DNA of 64,000 bases from Saccharothrix carnea (GCF_003014735.1 NZ_PYAX01000009.1:248001-312000); one strand, 5' to 3'. Counted from the first letter of the stretch, positions 53,297-62,182 are shown. Numbers and translations: made by a program. Notes: generated by a model not told the origin, from the sequence alone.

Positions 53297-53393
53297 CCCG
53301 GCACCGGTACGGCTCAGGACCGCGATCTCGCGACCGAAGGCGACGACCGAGCGGTCACCCGGCGCTACGGCCGGGGAACGGACCGGTGCCGGG
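53297..53393. repeat. Long-range inverted repeat between convergent genes
   Basis: CCCGGCACCGGT (53297-53308) and ACCGGTGCCGGG (53382-53393) are perfect 12-bp arms enclosing 73 bp, between the serine hydrolase stop and the CAP-protein stop. It may form a branched terminator structure. Confidence 0.5.
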
Positions 53394-53424
53394 AAGAGCC
53401 CGGCGGGGGCAGTCCCGCCGACGA

Positions 53425-53886
53425 TCAGCCCGGGGCACCGAAGTCCTGTGTCCAGTAGGACTTGTTGTTGCCGTCCACGGCGTGGGCGACGCCGAGCTCG
53501 CGCAGTTCGCAGTTCACGATGTTGGCGCGGTGGCTCTCGCTGTTCATCCAGGCGCGCACGACCTCCTCTGCGGTGCCCTGGCCGGCCGCGATGTTCTCCG
53601 CCATCAGCCGATAGGTGTACCCCGCGTCGGTGACGCGTTGTCCCGCTGTGCTGCCGTCCGAGCCGGTGTGGCTGAAGTTGCCGGTGCGTGCCATGTCGTC
53701 GCTGTGCCGCCTGGCCGCCGCGTCGAGTCGGGCGTTCGCGGTGAGGGCCGGGCAGCCTACGGCGGCGCGTTCCCCGTTCGTCAGGCTCAAAACCCGGTCT
53801 TGGAAGGTCTGGGTGGCGAGGGCGGGCGTGGCCGTGGCCAAGAGTGCCGCGACTGCCAGACCTGACGTGAACGTCCTGCGCTTCAT
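53425..53886 (-). CDS. Secreted CAP/SCP-domain protein
   Basis: A 153-aa exported protein. The signal peptide (MKRRTFTSGLAVAALLATA, cleavage near ALA-TQ) precedes a compact CAP domain: NGERAAVGCPALTANARLDAAA, HSDDMARTGNFSH, AENIAAGQGTAEEVVRAWMN, SESHRANIVN and YWTQDFG. The His/Glu cavity residues of CAP proteins are present. Bacterial members are secreted, some with lipid-binding or lytic roles; this one is unassigned. ATG 53886 has GAGGAGG about 9 nt upstream. Confidence 0.92.
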   Translation of the reverse strand: MKRRTFTSGLAVAALLATATPALATQTFQDRVLSLTNGERAAVGCPALTANARLDAAARRHSDDMARTGNFSHTGSDGSTAGQRVTDAGYTYRLMAENIAAGQGTAEEVVRAWMNSESHRANIVNCELRELGVAHAVDGNNKSYWTQDFGAPG

Positions 53887-54031
53887 GTCTCCGTGCCTCC
53901 TCGTGGGTGGGTCCCTGTTGTCAAGGGGTGCCCACTTATGAGAGGACCTGTATTCCACGATAGGTGGAACCGTGGTGACCTCGTGTCAACCGACTCCCGC
54001 GGCCACGTCGTCTTGGGGGTGGAGGTAAACG

Positions 54032-54547
54032 ATGCGCAGTGATCCGGGGTCTCCCGAAGGGTTCGCCGAGTTCGTCGCCGAACGGTCCGACTCGCTGGTC
54101 CGCGCGGCGTGGTTGCTCACCGGCGACGCCCACAAGGCCGAGGACCTGGTGCAGGTGGCGCTCGTGCGGCTGTGGGAGCGCTGGTCGAAGGTCGACGAGC
54201 CGGGCGCCTACGCCCGGCGGGTGCTCTACACGACGTACATGACCTGGTGGCGGCGGCGGTGGCGGGCGGAGACGCCGTCGGTCGCGGTGCCGGACACCGT
54301 GACGCGGGACGACGTGGAGGGCGACGCGGTCGTGCGGCTGGCCGTGCGGGCCAGGCTCGCGCGGTTGAGCAGCCGGCAGCGGGCGGTGGTGGTGCTGAGG
54401 TTCTTCGAGGACTGCAGCGTGGAGGACGCGGCCCGGGTGCTGGGCTGCTCGACCGGGTCGATCAAGACGCACACGTCGCGTGCGCTCGCCGTGCTGCGGG
54501 AGGACGCCGTGCTCAGGACGTTGGTGGACGAGGGAGTAGTGCTGTGA
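54032..54547 (+). CDS. SigE-family ECF RNA polymerase sigma factor
   Basis: A 171-aa extracytoplasmic-function sigma factor. Region 2 (FVAERSDSLVRAAWLLTGDAHKAEDLVQVALVRLWERW) and region 4 (LARLSSRQRAVVVLRFFEDCSVEDAARVLGCSTGSIKTHTSRAL) are complete. This is the SigE-type group widespread in actinomycetes. ATG 54032 has GGAGG at 7 nt. It overlaps the downstream membrane protein by 4 bp (GTGA), which probably encodes its anti-sigma partner. Confidence 0.93.
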   Translation: MRSDPGSPEGFAEFVAERSDSLVRAAWLLTGDAHKAEDLVQVALVRLWERWSKVDEPGAYARRVLYTTYMTWWRRRWRAETPSVAVPDTVTRDDVEGDAVVRLAVRARLARLSSRQRAVVVLRFFEDCSVEDAARVLGCSTGSIKTHTSRALAVLREDAVLRTLVDEGVVL

Positions 54548-55206
54548 AGGGCTTGCGCGAACTGCTGGTCGACGCCGTGCCGGACCTGCCGGAGGTCGAC
54601 CGGGTGGCGGAGGTGGGTCGACGGGTGCGGCGGCGGCGCCGGACTCGCGGGGTGGTGGCGGCGGGGGTGGTCGTCGCGCTGACCGCGGGCGCGTTGGTCG
54701 GTACCCAGTGGTTCGGTTCCGTGCGGGAGGAGAGCCCGGTCGCCACCGCTCCTCCGCCGATCGCGGTGACGCCGGTGCTCGACTGCCCCCCGGAGCCGGG
54801 CCATCACGTGGGATGGCGCGGACCTGATGGTCCGGTGGCGCACGAGTCCGCGGTGAACGCCCTGGCGTGTGTGTACGGCGGCGGGGAGGGTGCCTACTTC
54901 CGCGTGGAGATCGGTCACGACGTCGCCAACGTGGTCCGGGCGATGAACGCGCTGGCCGCGGAGGACGAGCCGTACCCAGGTGACTACCCGCGCGCTTGCA
55001 CGCTGATCGGGTGGGCGCAGTACGTGATCGTCGTCGGCTACCCGGACGGGACGCGGCACGACGTCGGCATCGATCTGAACTGCGGCACGCTGTTCCGCGA
55101 CGACCTGGTCCGCTACGGCGACATCACGCGACCGCTCGACGAGTTCGCCGCGATCGTCCGCGCCGACGGTCGGGAGTTCCCGTACCCGCACGTCGACCGC
55201 TGGTGA
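54544..55206 (+). CDS. Membrane protein partner of the SigE-family sigma factor
   Basis: A 220-aa protein. A short acidic/basic cytoplasmic N-terminus (~35 residues, ending RRVRRRRRTRG) is followed by one membrane helix (VVAAGVVVALTAGALVGTQWF) and a ~150-residue external domain with four cysteines. There is no zinc-binding anti-sigma motif, but the position, overlap with the sigma gene and topology make a regulator of that sigma factor likely. Confidence 0.8.
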   Translation: MKGLRELLVDAVPDLPEVDRVAEVGRRVRRRRRTRGVVAAGVVVALTAGALVGTQWFGSVREESPVATAPPPIAVTPVLDCPPEPGHHVGWRGPDGPVAHESAVNALACVYGGGEGAYFRVEIGHDVANVVRAMNALAAEDEPYPGDYPRACTLIGWAQYVIVVGYPDGTRHDVGIDLNCGTLFRDDLVRYGDITRPLDEFAAIVRADGREFPYPHVDRW

Positions 55207-55208
55207 GT

Positions 55209-55241
55209 GGTCGGGTGGCGGTGCACAGCCGCCACCCGACC
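55209..55241. terminator. Strong bidirectional terminator
   Basis: A perfect 13-bp stem (55209-55221 with 55229-55241) and 7-nt loop TGCACAG lie between convergent stops at 55206 and 55249. Confidence 0.85.
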
Positions 55242-55248
55242 CCGCCCG

Positions 55249-56664
55249 TCAGTCCTTCAGCTCCCGCTCGGCCTGGGCGATGGCGGCGAACTCCTCCTCC
55301 GGCGCGGCGGCCACCAGGTGGTGGCGGCTGTAGAACCAGAAGTACGCCAACGCCACCACGACGATGCCCGCCGTGATCCCGGCGGCCAGCTCGTCCACGA
55401 AGAACGTCGCCACGACCGCCGCCACCGCGAGCACCAGCGCCACACCGGTGGTGACGACGCCGCCCGGTGTCCGGTACGGCCGCGCCAGGCCGGGCTCACG
55501 CACCCGCAGCACGATGTGCGACACCATCATCAGCACGTACGACAGCGCCGCCCCGAACACCGCGACGTTGATCAGCGTCGCGCCGCTCTTCAGGATCGCC
55601 GCCAGAACGAACCCGATGGTGCCCGGCACGATCAGCGCCAGGTACGGCGTCTTGCGCCTGCCGGTCTTCGACAGCCAGCGCGGCAGGTAACCCGCGCGCG
55701 ACAGCGCGAACAGCTGCCGCGAGTACGCGAAGATGATCGAGAAGAACGACGCCACGAGCCCGGCCAGACCCACGTAGTTCACGATCCGCGCCAGCGCGTT
55801 GTCGCCGCCGTAGGCCGCGCGCACCGCCTCGGGCAGCGGGTTGCCGGACGACATCAACGCCGCCGACCCCGCACCGCCCGGCGCGAGCACCAGGATCGCC
55901 GCCGCGAACACCAGCAGCGCCAGCACCGCCGCGATGATCCCGCGCGGCATGTCCTTCTTCGGGTCGCGCGCCTCCTCGGCCGCCAGCGGCACGCCCTCGA
56001 CCGCGAGGAAGAACCAGATCGCGAACACCAGCGCGCCCAACGCCCCGCTCACACCGAACGGCAGGAAGCTGCCGTCCCCGATGTCGAACAGCTTGTCGGA
56101 GTCGAACTTCGGGATCATCCCGACCACGAACGCGATCAGCGCGACCACCGCGACCCCGGTGATCACGAACATCAGCCGCAACGCCTCGCCGACGCCGTAA
56201 AGGTGCACGCCGACGAAGATCGCGTAGCAGACCAGGTACACCGGCCAAGAGCTGGTGAGCCCGAACAGCCCGAGCGCCTGCACGTAGTCGCCGATGAACA
56301 CGACGATCGCGGCGGGTGCGATGGCGTACTCGACCAGGATCGCGATGCCCGTGGCGAAACCGCCCAGCGGTCCCAGCGCGCGGCGCGCGAAGCCGTACCC
56401 GGCCCCGGCCACGGGCAGTGCGGCGGCCAGTTCCGCCAGGCCGAACACCATGCACGTGTACATGGCGCCCATCAGGACCGTCGCGACCAGCAGGCCGCCC
56501 CAGCCACCCTGGGCGAGCCCGAAGTTCCACCCGGCGAAGTCGCCGGAGATGACGTACGAGACCCCCAGCCCGGCCAACAGCACCCAGCCCGCGGCACCCC
56601 GCTTGAGCTGCCGGTGCTCCAGGTAGTCGCGGCCCACCTTCTCGTACTCGACGTGTTTGGCCAT
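55249..56664 (-). CDS. APC-superfamily amine/amino-acid permease, ethanolamine-permease-like
   Basis: A 471-aa permease with about 12 membrane helices. The N-terminal GLGVSYVISGDFAGWNFGLAQGGWGG and the segment AGAGYGFARRALGPLGGFATG are typical of the ethanolamine permease branch of the APC superfamily. It is divergent from a gene set for gamma-glutamylation of an amine and subsequent oxidation, which supports uptake of ethanolamine or a short amine. Its ATG at 56664 is the natural start; the 178-bp divergent gap holds both promoters. Confidence 0.87.
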   Translation of the reverse strand: MAKHVEYEKVGRDYLEHRQLKRGAAGWVLLAGLGVSYVISGDFAGWNFGLAQGGWGGLLVATVLMGAMYTCMVFGLAELAAALPVAGAGYGFARRALGPLGGFATGIAILVEYAIAPAAIVVFIGDYVQALGLFGLTSSWPVYLVCYAIFVGVHLYGVGEALRLMFVITGVAVVALIAFVVGMIPKFDSDKLFDIGDGSFLPFGVSGALGALVFAIWFFLAVEGVPLAAEEARDPKKDMPRGIIAAVLALLVFAAAILVLAPGGAGSAALMSSGNPLPEAVRAAYGGDNALARIVNYVGLAGLVASFFSIIFAYSRQLFALSRAGYLPRWLSKTGRRKTPYLALIVPGTIGFVLAAILKSGATLINVAVFGAALSYVLMMVSHIVLRVREPGLARPYRTPGGVVTTGVALVLAVAAVVATFFVDELAAGITAGIVVVALAYFWFYSRHHLVAAAPEEEFAAIAQAERELKD

Positions 56665-56822
56665 CTGCGCTCCCTAATGGGTCAGTCGCGCTCCTTTGCA
56701 GGGAGAGTGGCGCGGGTCACCTGACCGTGTCAACAGGCGGCCGACCGAAGAGTCAGGCGAGTCAGGGTGTGGCGGCCTTCACTCGAAGGTGTCAAGATGA
56801 GGCGTCCAATGGCTCGCTGACA

Positions 56823-56836
56823 TACCTTTGGAGGTA
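56823..56836 (+). promoter_or_regulatory. Inverted repeat overlapping the ribosome binding site of the GS-like gene
   Basis: TACCT-TTGG-AGGTA (perfect 5-bp arms, 4-bp spacer) spans the GGAGG Shine-Dalgarno of the gene starting at 56843. It could be an operator for the FadR-type regulator at the end of the operon or a small hairpin hiding the ribosome binding site. Inference only. Confidence 0.3.
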
Positions 56837-56842
56837 CCGGGG

Positions 56843-58183
56843 ATGCTCGCCGTGGAGGAGTTGCGCGTGCTCGTGGACGCCGGGGAGATCGACACGGTGC
56901 TGGTCGCCGTCGTCGACATGCAGGGGCGTCTGCAGGGCAAGCGCTGCGCCGCGCGCTACTTCCTGGACGAGATCCTGACGCACTCCGCCGAGGGCTGCGA
57001 CTACCTGCTGGCCGTGGACGTCGAGATGAACACCGTCGGCGGCTACGCCATGTCGTCGTGGGACACCGGCTACGGCGACTTCGTGATGAAGCCCGACCTG
57101 TCCACGCTGCGCCGCGTGCCGTGGCACGAGGGCACCGCGCTGGTCATGTGCGACCTGGTGTGGGAGGACGGCTCGCCCGTCGTGGCCTCGCCACGCCAGA
57201 TCCTCAAGCGGCAGCTCGACCGGCTCGCCGAGCGCGGGCTGCGCGCGTTCGTCGGCACGGAGCTGGAGTTCATCGTCTTCGACAACACCTACGAGGACGC
57301 CTGGGACCGCGGCTACCGCGACCTCACCCCGGCCAACCAGTACAACGTGGACTACTCCCTGCTGGGCACCGCCCGCATCGAGCCGCTGCTGCGCGCCATC
57401 CGCAACCACATGGCGGGCGCGGGCATGGTGGTCGAGTCGGCCAAGGGCGAGTGCAACCCCGGCCAGCACGAGATCGCGTTCCGCTACACCGAGGCGCTGG
57501 CGACGTGCGACAACCACAGCATCTACAAGACCGGCGCCAAGGAGATCGCGGCGCAGCACGGCAAGTCGATCACGTTCATGGCCAAGTACAACGAGCGCGA
57601 GGGCAGCTCCTGCCACATCCACCTCAGCCTGCGCTCGGCCGACGACGAGCCGGTGTTCGCCGAGGGGCACGGCGTCTCGAAGCTCATGGAGCACTTCATG
57701 GCCGGGCAGCTGGCCGCGCTGCGCGAGCTGACCTACTTCCTCGCGCCGAACATCAACTCCTACAAGCGGTTCGCGGCCGGCAGCTTCGCGCCGACCGCGG
57801 TGGCCTGGGGCAAGGACAACCGGACGTGCGCGCTGCGCGTGGTCGGGCACGGCCAGTCGCTGCGGTTCGAGAACCGGGTGCCCGGCGCGGACGTCAACCC
57901 GTACCTGGCCGTCGCCGCGCTGATCGCGGCCGGCCTGCACGGCGTGGACAACGAGCTGCCGCTGGAGGAGGAGTTCGTGGGCAGCGCCTACGGCTCCGAC
58001 AAACCCACCGTGCCCGCCACGCTGCGCGACGCCGCGTCGTTGCTGGCGCGCAGCGAGCTGGCGCGTGAGGCGTTCGGGCAGGACGTGGTGGAGCACTACC
58101 TCAACGCGGCACGGGTCGAGCTGGCCGCGTTCGACAAGTCGGTGACGGACTGGGAGCGGATCCGTGGTTTCGAACGGCTCTAG
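56843..58183 (+). CDS. Glutamine-synthetase-like gamma-glutamyl-amine ligase
   Basis: A 446-aa GS-fold enzyme: TELEFIVFDNTYEDAWDRGYRD near residue 140, ESAKGECNPGQHEIAFRY near 205, SSCHIHLSL near 260, PTAVAWGKDNRTCALRVVG near 315 and FENRVPGADVNPYL near 345. The adenylylation-loop signature of true glutamine synthetase is not evident. Relatives (GlnA2/GlnA3/GlnA4 group) glutamylate polyamines or ethanolamine. With the permease, hydrolase and dehydrogenases around it, a gamma-glutamylethanolamide-type reaction is the best reading. ATG 56843 follows GGAGG by 8 nt. Confidence 0.88.
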   Translation: MLAVEELRVLVDAGEIDTVLVAVVDMQGRLQGKRCAARYFLDEILTHSAEGCDYLLAVDVEMNTVGGYAMSSWDTGYGDFVMKPDLSTLRRVPWHEGTALVMCDLVWEDGSPVVASPRQILKRQLDRLAERGLRAFVGTELEFIVFDNTYEDAWDRGYRDLTPANQYNVDYSLLGTARIEPLLRAIRNHMAGAGMVVESAKGECNPGQHEIAFRYTEALATCDNHSIYKTGAKEIAAQHGKSITFMAKYNEREGSSCHIHLSLRSADDEPVFAEGHGVSKLMEHFMAGQLAALRELTYFLAPNINSYKRFAAGSFAPTAVAWGKDNRTCALRVVGHGQSLRFENRVPGADVNPYLAVAALIAAGLHGVDNELPLEEEFVGSAYGSDKPTVPATLRDAASLLARSELAREAFGQDVVEHYLNAARVELAAFDKSVTDWERIRGFERL

Positions 58184-58874
58184 GGCACGGCCGTTGATCG
58201 GCGTCAGCACCTACCTGGAACGCGTGCGGTTCGGCGTCTGGGACGTGGAGGCGGCCGTGCTGCACCGCGACTACCTCGACTCGGTCGTGCGCGCGGGCGG
58301 CAACCCCGTGCTGCTGCCGCCGGTCGGGGAGTGGGACGCGGACAGCGTCACGTTCCTCGACGGCCTGGTGCTGGCGGGTGGCGCGGACGTCGACCCGGCG
58401 CTGTACGGGCGGCCACGCGACCCGCGCACCGGACCCGCGCGGCCCGAGCGGGACGCGGTCGAGCTGAGCCTGGCGCGTGCGGCGTTGAAGCTGGACCTGC
58501 CGCTGCTGGCGGTGTGCCGGGGCATGCAGGTGCTCAACGTGGCGTTGGGCGGCACGTTGATCCAGCACGTGGAGGGCCACAACCCGGCGCCCGCCGTGTT
58601 CGAGCACACCGGGATCGCGGTCGCGCCCGGTTCCGCGCTCGCCGGCATCGTCGGCCTCGCCACCACCGTGTTCTGCCACCACCACCAGGCGCTGGACGTG
58701 CTCGGTGACGGCCTGCGGGTGGTCGCGGGCGCGCCGGACGGCACCGTGGAGGCGGTGGAGCTGCCCGGCGCGCGGTTCGTGCTCGGCGTGCAGTCGCACC
58801 CGGAGGCCGACACCGAAGACGACCGCTTGTTCGCCGCACTGGTGGCGGCCACCCGCGACAGGGGAGTGAAGTGA
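58164..58874 (+). CDS. PuuD-like gamma-glutamyl hydrolase (class I glutamine amidotransferase)
   Basis: A 236-aa hydrolase. The catalytic Cys lies in LAVCRGMQVLN near residue 115 and the His-Glu pair in GVQSHPEAD near 213; LVLAGGADVDP near 70 is the oxyanion region. PuuD-type enzymes release the amino acid from a gamma-glutamyl adduct. GTG 58164 follows GGGAG and overlaps the GS-like gene by 20 bp; the end overlaps the aldehyde dehydrogenase gene by 4 bp. Confidence 0.9.
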   Translation: MVSNGSRARPLIGVSTYLERVRFGVWDVEAAVLHRDYLDSVVRAGGNPVLLPPVGEWDADSVTFLDGLVLAGGADVDPALYGRPRDPRTGPARPERDAVELSLARAALKLDLPLLAVCRGMQVLNVALGGTLIQHVEGHNPAPAVFEHTGIAVAPGSALAGIVGLATTVFCHHHQALDVLGDGLRVVAGAPDGTVEAVELPGARFVLGVQSHPEADTEDDRLFAALVAATRDRGVK

Positions 58875-60229
58875 CCACGTTCGACGTCATCAACCCGGCC
58901 ACCGAGGAGGTGGTCCGCTCGGTGCCGCTGGCCTCGCTGGAGGAGACCGACGCGGCGATCGCCCGCGCCTCGGCGGCGTTGCCCGCGTGGCGCGCGGTCG
59001 CCCCCGGTGACCGGGCCCGACTGCTGCGCCGGTTCGCCGAGGCCGTGGACGGCGCGCTGGAGGAACTGGCCGCGCTGGAGGTGCTCAACGCCGGGCACAC
59101 CATCGGCAACGCGCGGTGGGAGGCCGGCAACGCCCGCGACGTGCTGCACTACTACTCGGCCGCGCCGGAACGGCTGTTCGGCAGGCAGATCCCGGTGGCG
59201 GGCGGGCTGAACGTGACGTTCCACGAGCCGGTGGGCGTGGTCGGCGTGATCGTGCCGTGGAACTTCCCCATGCCGATCGCCGCGTGGGGTTTCGCACCCG
59301 CGCTGGCGGCGGGGAACGCGGTGGTGCTCAAGCCCGCCGAGCTGACGCCGTTGACCGCTCTGCGCCTGGCCTCGCTGGCGCGGGAGGCGGGCATCCCCGA
59401 GGACGTGTTCCAGGTGCTGCCGGGCGCCGGTCCGGTCGTGGGGCAGCGGTTCGTCACGCACCCGGACGTGCGCAAGGTGGTGTTCACCGGTTCCACGCGG
59501 GTCGGCAAGCAGGTCATGGCCGGGTGCGCCGAGCAGGTGAAGCGGGTGACGCTGGAGCTGGGCGGCAAGTCGGCCAACATCGTGTTCGCCGACGCGGACC
59601 TGGAACGGGCCGCGGCCACCGCGCCGTACGGCGTGTTCGACAACGCGGGCCAGGACTGCTGCGCGCGGTCCCGGATCCTGGTGCAGGCGTCGGTCTACGA
59701 CCGGTTCATGGAGTTGCTGGAACCCGCGGTCAAGGGCGTCGTGGTCGGCGCGCCGGGGGACGAGGCCACCGAGATGGGGCCGCTGATCTCGGCGGCGCAC
59801 CGGGAGAAGGTCGCGTCGTACGTGCCCGCCGACGCGCCGGTGGCGTTCCGCGGCTCGGCGCCGACCGGCGCGGGGTTCTGGTTCCCGCCCACGGTGCTCG
59901 CGCCCGTCGCGCCCGGTGACCGGGCGGCCGTGGAGGAGATCTTCGGGCCGGTGGTGGCCGTGCTGCCGTTCACCGACGAGGAGGACGCGGTGCGGTTGGC
60001 CAACGACAGCGCCTACGGCCTGTCCGGGTCGATCTGGACGCGGGACGTGGGGCGGGCGCTGCGCGTCTCGCGTGCCGTCGAGTCGGGGAACCTGTCGGTC
60101 AACTCGCACTCGTCGGTGCGGTACTGGACCCCGTTCGGCGGGTTCAAGCAGTCCGGGCTGGGACGTGAGCTGGGGCCCGACGCCCTCGACTCGTTCACCG
60201 AGACCAAGAACGTCTTCATCGCTCACTGA
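58871..60229 (+). CDS. NAD(P)-dependent aldehyde dehydrogenase
   Basis: A 452-aa ALDH. PWNFPMPIAAWGFAPALAAGNAVVLKPAE near residue 135, GSTRVGKQVM near 210, catalytic Glu in TLELGGKSANIVF near 233 and catalytic Cys in FDNAGQDCCARSRI near 265. It probably oxidises the gamma-glutamyl aldehyde formed in this pathway (as PuuC does). GTG 58871 overlaps the hydrolase stop (GTGA). Confidence 0.92.
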   Translation: MTTFDVINPATEEVVRSVPLASLEETDAAIARASAALPAWRAVAPGDRARLLRRFAEAVDGALEELAALEVLNAGHTIGNARWEAGNARDVLHYYSAAPERLFGRQIPVAGGLNVTFHEPVGVVGVIVPWNFPMPIAAWGFAPALAAGNAVVLKPAELTPLTALRLASLAREAGIPEDVFQVLPGAGPVVGQRFVTHPDVRKVVFTGSTRVGKQVMAGCAEQVKRVTLELGGKSANIVFADADLERAAATAPYGVFDNAGQDCCARSRILVQASVYDRFMELLEPAVKGVVVGAPGDEATEMGPLISAAHREKVASYVPADAPVAFRGSAPTGAGFWFPPTVLAPVAPGDRAAVEEIFGPVVAVLPFTDEEDAVRLANDSAYGLSGSIWTRDVGRALRVSRAVESGNLSVNSHSSVRYWTPFGGFKQSGLGRELGPDALDSFTETKNVFIAH

Positions 60230-60240
60230 TTGGGAGAGAA

Positions 60241-61008
60241 ATGGTTCAGCGACTTGAGGGTCGGGTGGCCGTGGTGACCGGCGGCGGCAGCGGCATCGGC
60301 CTGGCCTCGGTGCGGCGGCTGGCGTCGGAGGGGGCGAAGGTCGTCGTCGCGGACGTCGACGCGGAGACGGGCAAGGCGGCGGCCGACGAGGTGGGCGGGC
60401 TGTTCGTCCAGGTCGACGTGACCGACGAGGAGCAGGTGTCGGCGCTGTACCAGACCACTGTGGACACTTACGGGTCGGTGGACGTCGCGTTCAACAACGC
60501 GGGCATCTCGCCGCCGGACGACGACTCGATCCTGACCACGGGCATCGAGGCGTGGGACCGGGTGCAGAAGGTGAACCTGACGTCGGTGTACCTGTGCTGC
60601 AAGTACGCGATCCCGCACATGCTGGAACGCGGGCGCGGCTCGGTGATCAACACGGCGTCGTTCGTGGCGACGATGGGCGCGGCGACGTCCCAGATCTCGT
60701 ACACCGCGTCCAAGGGCGGTGTGCTGGCGATGAGCCGCGAGCTGGGCGTGCAGTTCGCCCGGCAGGGCGTCCGGGTGAACGCGCTGTCACCCGGACCGGT
60801 GAACACGCCGCTGCTGCGGGAGCTGTTCGCCAAGGACCCGGAGCGGGCCGCGCGGCGGCTGGTGCACGTGCCGCTGGGCCGGTTCGCCGAGCCGGAGGAG
60901 ATCGCCGCGGCGGTGGCGTTCCTGGCCAGTGACGACTCGTCGTTCATCACCGCGTCGAACTTCCTGGTGGACGGCGGTATCGCCGGTGCCTACGTGACAC
61001 CGCTGTGA
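60241..61008 (+). CDS. Short-chain dehydrogenase/reductase
   Basis: A 255-aa classical SDR: cofactor motif TGGGSGIGLA near residue 14, NNAG near 84, and the active-site YTASK near 155. In this operon an alcohol-oxidising SDR would convert the hydroxyl end of gamma-glutamylethanolamide to the aldehyde, feeding the preceding aldehyde dehydrogenase. That assignment is inference. ATG 60241 has GGGAGAG upstream. It ends in an overlap with the regulator gene. Confidence 0.92.
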   Translation: MVQRLEGRVAVVTGGGSGIGLASVRRLASEGAKVVVADVDAETGKAAADEVGGLFVQVDVTDEEQVSALYQTTVDTYGSVDVAFNNAGISPPDDDSILTTGIEAWDRVQKVNLTSVYLCCKYAIPHMLERGRGSVINTASFVATMGAATSQISYTASKGGVLAMSRELGVQFARQGVRVNALSPGPVNTPLLRELFAKDPERAARRLVHVPLGRFAEPEEIAAAVAFLASDDSSFITASNFLVDGGIAGAYVTPL

Positions 61009-61706
61009 TGCCGTTGCAGGACGCGTTGTTCCGCCCCGTGCGGGCGGGCAACGCGTTCGAGGAGACCGTGGAGCGGCTCATGCAGGCGATCCGGCTCGGC
61101 GTGGTGGGGCCGGGGGAGCGGCTGCCCGCGGAACGTGACCTGGCGACCCGGTTGGGTGTCAGCCGGGTGACACTGCGTGAGGCGATCCGGTCACTGCAGG
61201 ACGCCGGGTACGTCGAGTCCCGGCGCGGCCGTTACGGCGGGACGTTCGTGAACTCGCCGCTGCCGGTGCCCGCGCCGGACCGCCGGGTCGACCCCGCCGA
61301 GCTGGCGGACGCGTTGACGTTGCGCTGGGCGGTGGAGACGGGTGCGGCGGAGTGCGCGGCGGGCCGTGCGCTGGGCCCGGTGGAGCGGCGCAACCTGCTG
61401 TCGCGGCTGGCCGAGTGCCGTGACGCGTCGGTGGACTCCTACCGGCGCAAGGACTCGCGGCTGCACCTGGCGATCGCCGAGGCGACCGGGTCGGCCTCGC
61501 TCACGGCGGCCGTCGCCGACGCCCGGACGCGGGTCAACGCCCTGCTGGACCGGATTCCCCTCCTGCCGCCGAACCTGGCGCACTCCAACGAGCAGCACGA
61601 GTTGATCGTGACCCACATCGTGGCGGGCGACCCGGAGGCCGCGCGGCGGGCGATGGCCGAGCACCTGGACGGCACGGCCCTGCTGCTGCGCGGCTTCCTG
61701 TCCTGA
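61008..61706 (+). CDS. FadR-subfamily GntR transcriptional regulator
   Basis: A 232-aa regulator. The N-terminal winged HTH is complete (LPAERDLATRLGVSRVTLREAIRSLQDAGYVESRRGRYGG) and the C-terminal FCD domain carries the metal/ligand histidines (SRLHLAIAEA, NEQHELIV, MAEHLDGT). It is last in the amine operon and presumably responds to the pathway substrate or a glutamyl intermediate. ATG 61008 (TGATG overlap) and GTG 61005 are both possible starts. Confidence 0.92.
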   Translation: MPLQDALFRPVRAGNAFEETVERLMQAIRLGVVGPGERLPAERDLATRLGVSRVTLREAIRSLQDAGYVESRRGRYGGTFVNSPLPVPAPDRRVDPAELADALTLRWAVETGAAECAAGRALGPVERRNLLSRLAECRDASVDSYRRKDSRLHLAIAEATGSASLTAAVADARTRVNALLDRIPLLPPNLAHSNEQHELIVTHIVAGDPEAARRAMAEHLDGTALLLRGFLS

Positions 61707-61708
61707 CC

Positions 61709-62182
61709 TCAGCGCTCGAAATCGCGCCACGGCCCGCGCTCGGGACCGCGTTCTCCCCGGTCGCCTCGCTCGCCTCGCTCGTCGAACCGCGAGTGGCCGG
61801 GCCGGTCGGCGCCGACGCCGTAGCGCGGCCGGTGGTCGCGGTCGGCCAACGCCACGATCCCGCCGCCGAGCACGAGCCCGAGCAAGCCGACCGCGACGAG
61901 CTGGGTCGCCCGGTGCTTGACGATCCGACCGAGCGCCGCGCCCTTGCCGGGCGGCGGCGGGGCGTAGGCGGGGTGCGGCGGTGTTGGCTGGGCGGCGGCC
62001 GGTTCGCCCTCAGCGGTGGCCGGTCGGGCGGCGACTGGTTCGCCCGGTGCGGCGGCCTGCTCGCCGGCGGGCAAGCCGCCCGGTTCGGGGCCGGCGGCGT
62101 CCGGCACAGGGGTGGCCGTGGGCTTGGTGGCGTCCGCGGGTGGCTCCGGGTTGGCGCGTGGCGGCTGGTCGGGCTCTGACAT
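61709..62182 (-). CDS. Pro/Ala-rich single-pass membrane protein of unknown function
   Basis: A 157-aa protein. A ~75-residue disordered N-terminus rich in Pro, Ala and Glu precedes one membrane helix (QLVAVGLLGLVLGGGIVALA near residue 95) and a highly charged tail with RGERGDRGERG-like Arg/Glu/Asp/Gly repeats. No family is recognised. ATG 62182 has AGGAG 8 nt upstream. Its stop is 2 bp from the stop of the convergent regulator. Confidence 0.7.
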   Translation of the reverse strand: MSEPDQPPRANPEPPADATKPTATPVPDAAGPEPGGLPAGEQAAAPGEPVAARPATAEGEPAAAQPTPPHPAYAPPPPGKGAALGRIVKHRATQLVAVGLLGLVLGGGIVALADRDHRPRYGVGADRPGHSRFDERGERGDRGERGPERGPWRDFER

